Assembly: GCF_900107535.1 (NCBI RefSeq)
Contig: NZ_FNRA01000014.1
Coordinates: 88,511 to 152,510, forward strand
Reading direction: 5' to 3'
DNA length: 64,000 nucleotides
Source: Pedobacter hartonius
GTDB taxonomy: Bacteria; Bacteroidota; Bacteroidia; Sphingobacteriales; Sphingobacteriaceae
This document shows, in pieces, positions 17,464-26,217 of this stretch (its first letter is position 1; every line of letters starts with the position of its first letter). A program made the translations under genes and the position numbers. The notes beneath the pieces are model-generated. The model ran no database searches. It worked only from the letters and a program-made list of their open reading frames with translations, and was not told the DNA's origin.

Positions 17464-17491
17464 GGGAGTATCCGCTGGATGCTCCCTTTTT
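17464..17491 (+). terminator. Rho-independent terminator
   Basis: A 10-bp stem (GGGAGTATCC 17464-17473 with GGATGCTCCC 17477-17486, one G-T mismatch) is followed by TTTTT. It lies 190 bases after the receiver gene. The 357-base gap 17275-17631 holds no ORF of note; the long leader before the hairpin could be an untranslated tail or a separate small RNA. Confidence 0.7.
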
Positions 17492-17631
17492 GTTGGCACT
17501 GAGTGCATCTCCTCCCCCTCATGGCTTCTACTTACGCTTTCACCACTATTGGGTATTGCAGAGCCTGACAGATCATCCTAATTTTATCATCAACCTATCC
17601 GGGTTCATTCTGATCATATAAATAATAGATA

Positions 17632-18051
17632 ATGATAAAAAAAATCGCATTTTCAATCCTTCTGCTGTCAGGCATGCTGCTATTAAGCATTAACGCATCG
17701 GCGCAGCAGCAAAAAACATGGACAACCCCAATCGCTGTTACCAAAATGAACGGCGGAAAAATATATGTCAGTTATTCCTATACGAACAAGGACAGTATCT
17801 TCTATAAGATAAAATCCAAATGCGCCGGGTTAAAACACATTTACACCTGCTTTGCATTTAAGTACCTGGACAAGAACAACATGGAACACACCTATTTCAT
17901 CCGGGACATCCCGCTGGGTGAAAAATTTGAAAAAGAATTTAAGGTTTACGCATCAAATGGAATGAGTAAAATTGTAATGCCCTATATGCTGGAAACGATA
18001 GTTGCCTATGTAGATGATTCTTCAGATAAAATATCTATTATAGACAATTAA
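17632..18051 (+). CDS. Secreted hypothetical protein
   Basis: The product is 139 residues with a clear Sec signal (ILLLSGMLLLSINASAQQQ), so it is probably periplasmic or exposed. The mature part is polar and beta-rich, contains two cysteines about ten residues apart (KSKCAGLKHIYTCFAFKYLD) that might form a disulfide, and shows no family I recognise. The start at 17632 gives a standard lysine-rich n-region (MIKKIAF). It stands alone between a terminator and a convergent regulator. Confidence 0.7.
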   Translation: MIKKIAFSILLLSGMLLLSINASAQQQKTWTTPIAVTKMNGGKIYVSYSYTNKDSIFYKIKSKCAGLKHIYTCFAFKYLDKNNMEHTYFIRDIPLGEKFEKEFKVYASNGMSKIVMPYMLETIVAYVDDSSDKISIIDN

Positions 18052-18083
18052 GCGAGCGTTGATGGTGTGCAAACTGGCAAAAA

Positions 18084-18401
18084 TTATAACAGAGAAAACG
18101 GCCAGCTTGTATCATCATCTTCCAAAAGCTGAGCGGCTTTAATTTCCAGCACATCTGCAACGGCAAATATCATGGAGATATTTGTATTTACTGTTCCCAG
18201 TTCCATCCTGCTGATCTGACTATAATCCACATCCATCTGATTCGCCAGCTGGCTGATTGTTAAGCCCCTTAGCTTTCTGTATTTTCTTATATTGTTCCCC
18301 AGAGCAGTGATACCCTTTTCGTTACGCCTCTTTTTACTACCTTCCTTCATTGATCCTAAAGAAGATATTTTTTTTGATGCCTTATATGGATCGTTATCCA
18401 T
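18084..18401 (-). CDS. XRE-family helix-turn-helix regulator
   Basis: This 105-residue DNA-binding protein has a Cro/CI-type domain at about residues 32-92 (NIRKYRKLRGLTISQLANQM, then VDYSQISRMELGTVNTNISM). The basic N-terminal 30 residues are low in structure. XRE proteins of this kind act as repressors or as partners of small orphan genes. It is divergent from the 117-residue orphan at 18634; the 230-base spacer could hold a shared operator, but no palindrome stands out. Confidence 0.85.
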   Translation of the reverse strand: MDNDPYKASKKISSLGSMKEGSKKRRNEKGITALGNNIRKYRKLRGLTISQLANQMDVDYSQISRMELGTVNTNISMIFAVADVLEIKAAQLLEDDDTSWPFSLL

Positions 18402-18633
18402 ATTTTGAATTCAGTTTGTTCATTTTTCAAAAACCTTACTGCTGGTATGAAAAAAAATAAAAAAATTTATCATAATGCTAAATAGGTTTAGAGCAATAAA
18501 AAGTGAAATTTATCTGCTCAGCAGGCTGCACGGACACGATACGGTAAAAATAACCTTTGTTTTTTAAGGATAAAAATCCATAATTTTAATTGGCTAAACC
18601 AAGGATAAAGAGAGTTTTTATTGGCTAAATTTT

Positions 18634-18987
18634 ATGGATAATTACAAAGTAAAAGTGAAGAAACTGAACAGGTCTGCTTTCAGTACCATCATGGTTTGGC
18701 TGGAAGACCCGGCAGACCAAACCTTCAATGCTGACAACATCAGGCAACAGCTGCTCACCCTCGCCTGGATAGCAAACCATGAGGGTTTACAGCGTAGATT
18801 AAACATTTCCGGGAGGGACAGCGAGAAACTGATTAAAGGGATGTTCAATAAATTCAAGGAAGATTTTTCAGACGTTGTCATTAATCTTTACCAGGTGACA
18901 AGTGTAGAGCAGGTACTGAACATGCTCAGTCTGATCGCAAAATTTATTGAAGATTGCATCCAGGAAAACAACAAACAGCTTGGTTAA
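18634..18987 (+). CDS. Small orphan protein, relative of 32872-33213
   Basis: The 117-residue protein is mainly helical and has no signal or membrane segment. It begins MDNYKVKVKKLNRSAFSTIM and shares a pattern with the 113-residue product at 32872 (MEKYRLIVKPVYRKKFTGIM; then LAWIANHE against LCWVAYKD): a strand-like basic start, an IM-aromatic-L core and a helical C-terminal tail. I do not know a family for either. A strong terminator follows directly. Confidence 0.6.
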   Translation: MDNYKVKVKKLNRSAFSTIMVWLEDPADQTFNADNIRQQLLTLAWIANHEGLQRRLNISGRDSEKLIKGMFNKFKEDFSDVVINLYQVTSVEQVLNMLSLIAKFIEDCIQENNKQLG

Positions 18988-19019
18988 GAAAAACTGGTGG
19001 CAATAGCTACCAGTTTTTT
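18988..19019 (+). terminator. Rho-independent terminator
   Basis: The stem AAAACTGGTGGC pairs with GCTACCAGTTTT (one mismatch) around an AATA loop and is followed by six T. It begins right at the stop codon of the 117-residue gene. It also isolates the next gene from read-through. Confidence 0.82.
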
Positions 19020-19147
19020 CAGGACACTTTATTTTTCAATACAGCTTTATAATTGTTGAGTTTTTCGATTGCAGGCAATATGTATTCATAGAAACAGTTC
19101 AGCACTGCCGACGAATCGCCGGGCAATCCAAATATCACCTGGTTATC

Positions 19148-19744
19148 ATGTTTATCATCATCCTGATTACCCTGCGTGCATCCGGCAAACGCGGCATCAA
19201 ACAACTTTCCATCTTTGAACTGGTATTGATCATCGGCCTGGGTTCGGCTGCTGGAGATCCCATGTTCTATGAGGATGTAGGTTTACTGTCAGCAATTACT
19301 GTGTTTCTTGTTATTATTCTGCTCTATATCGGTATTACCAAACTAACTGATAAGTTTACCTGGCTTGAACGGCTTCTGGAGGGTAAGGCTACTTATCTTC
19401 TCCGTGACGGGGAAATCATCCTTGATGCCTTTAAAAATTCTTCCCTATCGAGAGATGATTTTTTTGCAGAACTTCGCTTATTGAACGTAGAACATCTGGG
19501 GCAGGTGCAAACTGTGCTGATCGAAACATCGGGTGAGTTCAGTGTGCTATATTTTTCAGAAGAGAAGGTAAGACCCGGGCTGACCATTTTCCCACATATG
19601 CTGGAAAGCCAATTAACTGATAACAGTACTGTGGCCTGCTACAATTGCGGCCGTCTCTGCTCAGTGCCAGCAGGAGAACAATCATGTGTAATTTGCGAAT
19701 GTGATACCTGGGTTATCCCGATGGAAACGAAACGCCAGTCTTAG
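19148..19744 (+). CDS. DUF421/YetF-like membrane protein with C-terminal zinc ribbon, short N-terminus
   Basis: The 198-residue protein has the DUF421 signature (LRASGKRGIKQLSIFELVLI followed by LGSAAGDPMF), a membrane span (LLSAITVFLVIILLYIGIT), the YetF soluble domain (KATYLLRDGEIILDAFKNSS) and a C-terminal zinc-ribbon-like set of four cysteines (CYNCGRLC...CVICECD). The Met at 19148 falls inside what should be the first transmembrane helix; the frame is open for about 40 codons upstream but has no ATG and follows a terminator closely. The gene may be 5'-truncated or may use an unusual start. The function of the family is unclear. Confidence 0.75.
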   Translation: MFIIILITLRASGKRGIKQLSIFELVLIIGLGSAAGDPMFYEDVGLLSAITVFLVIILLYIGITKLTDKFTWLERLLEGKATYLLRDGEIILDAFKNSSLSRDDFFAELRLLNVEHLGQVQTVLIETSGEFSVLYFSEEKVRPGLTIFPHMLESQLTDNSTVACYNCGRLCSVPAGEQSCVICECDTWVIPMETKRQS

Positions 19745-19807
19745 CACTATACATTATATAAAAAAGATAAATAATACCCCGCTTATTATCGAAAATAATT
19801 ACGGGCA

Positions 19808-20573
19808 ATGAGTTTTTGGCTTTCTGCACAACACACAGGTTTGTTTTCCAAAATATTCAGGTTCTTTAAACTTTGGCATGAATATTTTATTGAAATGTTT
19901 GCCAGGGTTTGGCGTGAAGGCTTAACTTTATCAGGTTCTGATACCGCGGCGGATCTGGAAGTGGACGGACTGATAAAAACATTCTATTTTAACTTTGAAT
20001 ACCGCGCAATTAAGATGCAGAAGGTAAAGACCATCTGTCTACTACATACTGCAATAGATGTAACAGAACAGATCATTAACCGTGAAGCCCTGCTGAAGAC
20101 GCAGGTGCAGGAACAATTATATCTTAAAGAACAGGAAATAAATGAGCAGCTGGCCACAGCTCCGCCACGTTTCCGTTCCGACCAGTCATTTGCCGGTTTC
20201 ATTGCCTCCTGTATCGATATCACAGGCCGCAAACTTGATCAATGATATGATGCTTGAGATCTGGAACAAAGATCATAGTGTGATTAGCACACCTATGGGC
20301 AGTGTAGTGCTGAATACCGGAAATGAGTCTGTTTTAAAAACATTTGATCATGTATTTACTACTGGCGAAGCCTATTATGGCAATGAATCCCTGGCGATAT
20401 GCTCTCATAGACAGGCAAAGAGGGAAATCTACTTTAATTATGTATTTCAGCCATTAAAAGATGAATACGATAATACAGCTACTATACTCATTACAGCAAA
20501 TGAAGTAACCGATCAGGTACTTTCGCGCTTAATTTATTACCGCCGAAGTGTAAACCTGAACTTCATTCTATAA
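19808..20573 (+). pseudogene. Decayed PAS-domain sensor gene
   Basis: Two frames each carry PAS pieces in the wrong order of completeness. Frame one (19808-20245) has a PAS tail (KTFYFNFEYRAIKMQ, LLHTAIDVTEQIINREALL), a coiled stretch and then another PAS end (SFAGFIASCIDITGRKLDQ). The other frame (from about 20230 to 20573) has a PAS start (AANLINDMMLEIWNKDHSVI) and middle (FDHVFTTGEAYYGNESLAI) and ends in EVTDQVLSRL. The pieces resemble the PAS domains of the five-PAS kinase. I infer a multi-PAS kinase gene reduced by internal deletions and a frameshift. No kinase domain remains. Confidence 0.7.
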
Positions 20574-21134
20574 CTTATCTAATTTAAAATATCCAAGCTG
20601 AACCTGGTCTGCAGGCAGATCTGCAGCTGGAGTAATCATAATCTTGTATTTTTCCTTCTGTATAGAACTCAGTATTTCATCGATCCTATAGATATCATCT
20701 ACATCAATCCCATATTTTTCGTCAATATGGGAATTGGCTCCCATAATCGAATTGGTTTCGAAAAACACCGTTTTCTTGGCCGCCTGTACTGCCTGTACAC
20801 GGTCGTCCTGCACAGTTAAAACAACATAATGCTGTTCTTCCAGTTTATTTTCCTGGTAACCGCCCAAATTGATAAAGAACAGGCTTTTGACTGAAGGCAC
20901 CGCGGGATCCGCTTTTAAAAGCACGCGGACCTGGTAACCGTCAACCATATTTACCTCGCGCCATCCGTCTATATGGATACTGCTACCTGCCTCCGGCCAG
21001 AAGGCTATGATTTCCGGTATAAGCTCTTTCAGTGAGCTTGCTGCAGCAAAAAAATAATCGTGCTGCTCTACATTTCTTTGAGGTGCTTTTGAACCAAGTA
21101 ACAGCATATATAATTTCAGATCAGACGTATCCAT
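20568..21134 (-). CDS. DUF1543 domain protein
   Basis: The 188-residue protein matches the DUF1543 pattern: start LKLYMLLLGSKAPQRNVEQH, then SLKELIPEIIAFWPEAGSS and HIDGWREVNMVDGY, with a second similar half (FFINLGGYQENKLEEQHYVV). The biochemical role of the family is not known. It is 16 bases downstream of the FAD oxidoreductase gene on the same strand, so they are probably co-transcribed. Its stop overlaps the end of the decayed PAS gene by 6 bases. Confidence 0.8.
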   Translation of the reverse strand: MDTSDLKLYMLLLGSKAPQRNVEQHDYFFAAASSLKELIPEIIAFWPEAGSSIHIDGWREVNMVDGYQVRVLLKADPAVPSVKSLFFINLGGYQENKLEEQHYVVLTVQDDRVQAVQAAKKTVFFETNSIMGANSHIDEKYGIDVDDIYRIDEILSSIQKEKYKIMITPAADLPADQVQLGYFKLDKL

Positions 21135-21150
21135 GCACCAAATATAAGAA

Positions 21151-22851
21151 TTACAGAATGGACTTCACAATTGCAGCTGATGCAGCCTCACAGAAATCAA
21201 GTCCTGAATAATCGGGGTTATACCCTCCAATATAGGGAACAGCCATAATATAAACCCGTTCATTCGGCGCATTGTTTTCATCGATGGCCTGGAAGCTGTC
21301 ATTGATCGTGATTCCCGGAACTTTCAGGTAATAATTGCCCTTACCATCTGTTTCAACATTCTCATTTTCAATTTCTCCGGCCCCGGTACAACTATCGTTA
21401 AACATCAGCCTGGCAGGGGTAACCGTTTTCCGGGAGCGCAGACTTTTATAAGGTAGCTCATGGAACGACATATGCGGCTGCCCCACGCAATCTATAAAGG
21501 TTTTAAAATGCTCAGACTGAGCGTGGCCGTCTTCGTCAGTATAATGATAGATGACCCCCTTCTTATTGTCTACTTCAATACGGCTGTCATCTCCAACGGA
21601 TAGAATATCAAGCACACCGGCATCATAGAGGGCAAGCATCTCCTCAACAGAACTTTGCGGAACAAATGCAATCACAATGGAAATCAATGGCATCAATACT
21701 TTTTGCAAACGCTGCATATCTTCAGCAGACAGGTATTTGGCAGGATAATTCATGGCAAAGCTGAGCACGCCCAACATTTCCTTCCAATAAACCGACTCCT
21801 TCCGCCTGATAGACCTGGCAGCTTCAATGTATTCAGCTTTAAATAACACAAAAGCCGGTACGCGTTCCCTCAAGTCCATCATCGATGCCACAAAGGTCTC
21901 TATATCCATATCTTCGATCAGGCTGTAAAACTCAGGGTCTTTCTCCTGGAACATCTCTTTGAAGTTCTTCTCAAAAACATAATCCAGTGAAAGGAAACCG
22001 CTGTTCTCTGCCCTGTTGCTGTTCACTTCCTCTTCACTCAGTACTGCATCTTTCATCAGGTGTGAGTCTTCCAGGTGAAACCTGATGGCAGGTAACATGC
22101 CGTTCCGCGAATGCATAAGCAGCTTGAAATCCGGGCTGTCATCGGCCAGCTGATAGGAAAGTTTACCCTGAGTATCTGTACTGAAAGTACCGTTATGCCT
22201 GGCCAGGGTCCTGATGGCATCAATAGCCGTTAATGACGATCCCTTGATGGCTACAGGGTGGTTAACCCTGATTTTCAGTTTTGCCGGTGGATATGGAGAA
22301 TCATAATAACCGGGCACTTTCCCCTCATATTTAACAGGCCAGTTATGCCCCGTACAGATAATCACATGGTCATATTCAAAAACATCTATCCCTCCTGCTT
22401 CAATCATTACTGTCCCCCGTTCAGGATGATCGGTAATATCGGTTACACAGCTGTTAAAATGTATGTTGGTGGCCATACCCGTTTTTTCGGCCTTTTGCTG
22501 CAGCAGCTCAAACTGTGCCGACAAATACTGTCCGAATAATAACCTCGGCAATACCTTATAATCATTAAACTTACCTTTATCAAGATGAAACCGTTCAAGT
22601 GTTTTTTGGGGTACAGTTTGTATCCATTCAGCGATGGGCGTAACCAGCTCAGGAATTTCATTACCAGAAACATTGGTGATATGCTCTTCATTTGCTCCTT
22701 CGGCGCTATAGGGCATTCCCGAACCAAGACTTTTTTTCCTTTCAAATATATCAACAATGAGATCACCGCGATCGGCATCTACGAGTCTCTTATACATGAA
22801 CAGACCACTTGGACCTCCTCCAAGAATGGCAATACGTTTTTTATTTTCCAA
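21151..22851 (-). CDS. FAD/NAD(P)-binding oxidoreductase
   Basis: The 566-residue protein starts with a dinucleotide fold (RIAILGGGPSGLFMYKRLVD, E near residue 38 in DIFERKKSLGSGMPYS), has the second motif DHVIICTGHNWP, and another Rossmann-like stretch at VAIKGSSLTAIDAIRTLARH. It fits the large FAD-NAD(P)-binding family of uncharacterised oxidoreductases found in small polar-metabolite pathways. The substrate cannot be inferred. It lies between the CheB-like gene (73 bases) and the DUF1543 gene (16 bases), all on the minus strand. Confidence 0.85.
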   Translation of the reverse strand: MENKKRIAILGGGPSGLFMYKRLVDADRGDLIVDIFERKKSLGSGMPYSAEGANEEHITNVSGNEIPELVTPIAEWIQTVPQKTLERFHLDKGKFNDYKVLPRLLFGQYLSAQFELLQQKAEKTGMATNIHFNSCVTDITDHPERGTVMIEAGGIDVFEYDHVIICTGHNWPVKYEGKVPGYYDSPYPPAKLKIRVNHPVAIKGSSLTAIDAIRTLARHNGTFSTDTQGKLSYQLADDSPDFKLLMHSRNGMLPAIRFHLEDSHLMKDAVLSEEEVNSNRAENSGFLSLDYVFEKNFKEMFQEKDPEFYSLIEDMDIETFVASMMDLRERVPAFVLFKAEYIEAARSIRRKESVYWKEMLGVLSFAMNYPAKYLSAEDMQRLQKVLMPLISIVIAFVPQSSVEEMLALYDAGVLDILSVGDDSRIEVDNKKGVIYHYTDEDGHAQSEHFKTFIDCVGQPHMSFHELPYKSLRSRKTVTPARLMFNDSCTGAGEIENENVETDGKGNYYLKVPGITINDSFQAIDENNAPNERVYIMAVPYIGGYNPDYSGLDFCEAASAAIVKSIL

Positions 22852-22924
22852 TTGACGATGGGATATGTAAGCCTTATGTTTTAAGGTTTGAACATTAACA
22901 AAGAATATTGCTTTTGGTTTTATA

Positions 22925-23518
22925 CTATGGAATATCGGCTTGTGATACCTCCCCCTTTATCATCTCACTCAGCAATTTAGCAATTTCAAATGGCGAAAGG
23001 ATAAAATTAATGGTTCCCATATCGATTGCAGTTTCCGGCATAGAAGGGAATGCAGCCGAATGGGGGCTCTGCGCGAAAGTGATTCCTCCATTGCTGAAAA
23101 TCTGCCGGCTGCCCTTAGCCCCATCGCCATCTGCACCTGAAAGCACAATGCTGATCACCCTTGTTCCAAAACTTTCGGACAAAGACTCAAATAAGATATC
23201 AATTGCCTTGTTAATGAGCTCAGATGATCCTCTTTGCCGAATGATGATCTTGCCATCTTTTACTGTAACCATCGCCTTCTCAGGTAACATGTAAACGGTA
23301 TTCACTTTTATCCTCTCCCCGTCAACGGCAGGCTTTACTATTAATCCCGTATGCCTGGCCAGCAGTTCCGGTCCGGCGCTGACAAAATTAGCCGAAAGAT
23401 GCTGTGCAACGATAAAAGCAGCATTCATTTTATTGGGCAGTCCATCAAATATTTCACACAAAGGTTGAAACCCACCCGCAGACAATCCGATGCCTACTAC
23501 ATAAAATGAATTTTTCAT
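22925..23518 (-). CDS. CheB-type methylesterase domain protein, stand-alone
   Basis: A CheB catalytic domain with no receiver domain, about 197 residues from Met 23518 (MKNSFYVVGIGLSAGGFQPL). The catalytic triad is visible: Ser in GLSAGG, His in IVAQHLSANFVS, Asp in LSGADGDGAKG. A start at 23599 would add 27 unrelated residues, so I chose 23518. Stand-alone CheB domains in non-chemotactic Bacteroidota usually sit with CheR-PAS signalling proteins, but none is next to it here. The target is unknown. Confidence 0.85.
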   Translation of the reverse strand: MKNSFYVVGIGLSAGGFQPLCEIFDGLPNKMNAAFIVAQHLSANFVSAGPELLARHTGLIVKPAVDGERIKVNTVYMLPEKAMVTVKDGKIIIRQRGSSELINKAIDILFESLSESFGTRVISIVLSGADGDGAKGSRQIFSNGGITFAQSPHSAAFPSMPETAIDMGTINFILSPFEIAKLLSEMIKGEVSQADIP

Positions 23519-23675
23519 ATTAACAACTATGTGATGTTCTAAGTTACAATAAAAATTCTGCTCTTTTTTTACTGCGTGATGCCAGTTGATAATTTCCATT
23601 AGAATATTGGATACTATTTATTTTTTAACGCTATATTTATTTAACAATAACAACTCAAAGCCAAATAAATGCCGT

Positions 23676-24350
23676 ATGAAGGTTTCCAGAAATGATCCCT
23701 TTGATTTGAATCTCTCTGTCAGGGGATTGGGTGTCATGATGACGTATGTACATTCAGATCTGTATGAGTATATGTATTATCTCACTTTTAAACGTGCAAT
23801 GAAATCCCATGTAAAAGATTTCAAAAACGCGTGGGACCAGCACATTGAAGATATGGAGTTTTTCAGGGATACCAACGATACCTTCGTGCTGAATTGCTTT
23901 AGTGCGGCACTCAAAATCATCACAGCCAAGCAGGAATTGGTGGTAAGATATGGAATTTATGAACAGGAGGACCTGCTCACCAGAGTAGTCATATCTGAAT
24001 CCTACAGGTTTCTGCCCAGAATACTGATTTTCAAAAGGTCCAAAAGTTACAAGAAGTTAACCGCATATTATGAAAGGGCACTTTCAGAGTGTATAGAAGC
24101 TTTTTATGCTTATGCCTGTGTTTTCACCGCATCCAGCAATAAGATTCCGCTTGTACTGAAAAGACAATTTAAACAGCCGGGAGCCGCGTCACTCCGGCTG
24201 CTGAACCACGATGATCACAATGTACAGCTGCTGAGCGACCTCATCACTGGCCTTACAAAAGACCTCGAAGAATTGAAGGCAATGAGGGCTAAAAAATATA
24301 AGAATAAAAATATTGACCCTTCAGATCTGAATTCAGCGTTTTACGTCTGA
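23676..24350 (+). CDS. Hypothetical helical protein
   Basis: The 224-residue protein is predicted mostly helical, with charged segments and no signal or membrane span. I chose ATG 23676 (MKVSRNDPFDLNLSVRGLG) because the 30 residues from the upstream ATG at 23586 are low-complexity and overlap the promoter region of the divergent CheB gene. No motif allows a family call. The C-terminus is lysine-rich (MRAKKYKNKNID). Confidence 0.6.
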   Translation: MKVSRNDPFDLNLSVRGLGVMMTYVHSDLYEYMYYLTFKRAMKSHVKDFKNAWDQHIEDMEFFRDTNDTFVLNCFSAALKIITAKQELVVRYGIYEQEDLLTRVVISESYRFLPRILIFKRSKSYKKLTAYYERALSECIEAFYAYACVFTASSNKIPLVLKRQFKQPGAASLRLLNHDDHNVQLLSDLITGLTKDLEELKAMRAKKYKNKNIDPSDLNSAFYV

Positions 24351-24443
24351 AAGCTGCACGTCAGCCGGAAATTCTATTTTTCATCCCGTTTGTTGATATG
24401 GCCAGTATATTTATCACTCCAAATAGCTATATTAGGTGCCGCT

Positions 24444-24770
24444 ATGATTTTCAGTAAAGAAAAAGTAAAACTTCAAAAAATATCGGCTTCACTTGCAGCT
24501 ATTCAACTATTTAACCAGGTAAGCCTGCTGGTCCTTAATGATGGTTTCGTAGAATATGCGAAGATCATCCGCGTCCTGTTCAAAATGAAACCAAATGTGT
24601 TTGCAAACCTCTATAACTATGACCTGGCTGAAATCAGGAGCCACAAGAGGGCCGTTAAAGAAGACTTTGCTGATGAAACCCAGCAGCGAAACTTCATTCT
24701 CTACAAAGACGCTGTCATGCATGCCATTGAGAGCGCAAATGAATACATCACTGATTATACGGAGTTCTGA
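24444..24770 (+). CDS. Small orphan protein, paralogue of 30342-30665
   Basis: The 108-residue product starts MIFSKEKVKLQKISASLAAI and ends AIESANEYITDYTEF. The protein at 30342-30665 (minus) has the same frame of conserved residues: FSKEKxKL, a central EYAxIIxxL, PNxFxNLYNYDLxEI, KExF and AIExxxEYITxY. The comparison sets the start at 24444 rather than 24390. Neither has a known domain; both look like soluble helical proteins. The 330 bases after it (24771-25100) hold no gene I can support. Confidence 0.7.
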   Translation: MIFSKEKVKLQKISASLAAIQLFNQVSLLVLNDGFVEYAKIIRVLFKMKPNVFANLYNYDLAEIRSHKRAVKEDFADETQQRNFILYKDAVMHAIESANEYITDYTEF

Positions 24771-25100
24771 TAAACGCCTTTACCTTAGTGTACTTTTTAT
24801 ACTTTCATATCTTTTAGGAATACGGGGCCACGCAAATCAAATTTTACCGAATTAATCTCATTAAAACGATAATCGAAAATAAATGCCGATTCATCATCAA
24901 CAGTCATAGTGTAAAAACTACATTAATGGCAGTCAATCTGCACCGCCGGAAAAATTAAATTCCGAACAGCTCAGGATTGAAAATCCGAAACAGAATCATT
25001 CCAATACTTTTCCCGTCAAAACAGGTTTTTTTCCCAATCTTCGGCAATCATGAGACAATCCTGATTAAAGCGCTGAATTTTGCAGCAAAACCAAATAGAA

Positions 25101-26216
25101 ATGCAAGTACTCAAAAAACACAACTTTGGTGCAGGCCCTTGTATCCTGCCCGGCTCTGTGCTGCAACAGGCCGCAAATGCCGTAGTGAACTGGAATGACA
25201 GCGGCCTCTCCATCCTCGAGGTCTCGCACCGCTCTCCGGAATTTGAGAGCGTAGTACTCAAAACACAATTACTGATCAGGGAATTACTGAATGTTCCACA
25301 GAGCTATGAAGTGCTTTTCTTACAGGGAGGTGCAAGTACGCAGTTCTCTATGGTAGCCATGAATTTCCTGCAGGGCAGAGCCTGCGGAGCATATCTTGAC
25401 ACCGGCTATTTTGCGCAGAAAGCGATTAAGGAAGCGAAACTGTTTGGAAAAGTAGCCATTGTTGCCTCATCGGAAGACAAGGACTACAGTTATATTCCCG
25501 ACCATTTTGAAACGCCTTCCGATGCAGCATTTTTACATTGCACATCAAACAATACGATTGAAGGGACAGAAATGTTCAGCTTCCCGGAAACCAGCGCCCC
25601 GCTGATCTGTGATATGTCGTCCGATATATTTTCCAGAACCATCAATGTCAGGGATTTCGACCTGATCTATGCAGGTGCACAAAAGAACATGGGTCCGGCA
25701 GGTATGACCCTCGTGATCGCCAAAAACGAATTCCTGAACAGTGTAAAACACGCCTTGCCCTCCATGTCAGACTACAGGGTGTACCGCGATAACCAAAGTA
25801 TGTTCAATACGCCGCCTGTGTTCTCCATCTATGTGTCTATGTTAAACCTGTTATGGCTCAGGGAACAGGGAGGTGTAACAGGCATTCAGCTGAAAAACCA
25901 TAAAAAATCTGAATTACTATATGAAGAAATAGACCGTAATCCACTTTTTTATGGTACAGCAATGCCGGCACACCGCTCAAAAATGAATATCACCTTCAAA
26001 ATGCATGACCCGTCCATGGAAGCCGAATTTTTAAGGTTCGCCGCGGGACATGGAGTGGTAGGAATTAAAGGTTACCGTACTGTAGGTGGTTTCAGGGCTT
26101 CCCTTTACAACGCACTGCCCCTGTCAAGCGTAGAATTTTTAGTGCAGGTGATGCAGCATTTTGAAAAAGAGAAGACAATGGTTTATTCTATGGGCACACA
26201 AATTGCTGGCTCGTAG
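25101..26216 (+). CDS. serC: Phosphoserine aminotransferase
   Basis: SerC converts 3-phosphohydroxypyruvate and glutamate to phosphoserine in serine synthesis, with PLP. The product from ATG 25101 is 371 residues. It begins KKHNFGAGPCILPGSVLQQA, has HRSPEF, LQGGASTQFSMVAMNFL, and the PLP lysine in YAGAQKNMGPAGMT; the end (GGFRASLYNALPLSSVEFLV) is typical. A start at 25080 adds seven residues not usual in SerC. One base separates it from the DUF1015 gene, so they form an operon. In related genomes I would expect serA between these two; it is not here. Confidence 0.95.
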   Translation: MQVLKKHNFGAGPCILPGSVLQQAANAVVNWNDSGLSILEVSHRSPEFESVVLKTQLLIRELLNVPQSYEVLFLQGGASTQFSMVAMNFLQGRACGAYLDTGYFAQKAIKEAKLFGKVAIVASSEDKDYSYIPDHFETPSDAAFLHCTSNNTIEGTEMFSFPETSAPLICDMSSDIFSRTINVRDFDLIYAGAQKNMGPAGMTLVIAKNEFLNSVKHALPSMSDYRVYRDNQSMFNTPPVFSIYVSMLNLLWLREQGGVTGIQLKNHKKSELLYEEIDRNPLFYGTAMPAHRSKMNITFKMHDPSMEAEFLRFAAGHGVVGIKGYRTVGGFRASLYNALPLSSVEFLVQVMQHFEKEKTMVYSMGTQIAGS

Positions 26217-26217
26217 T

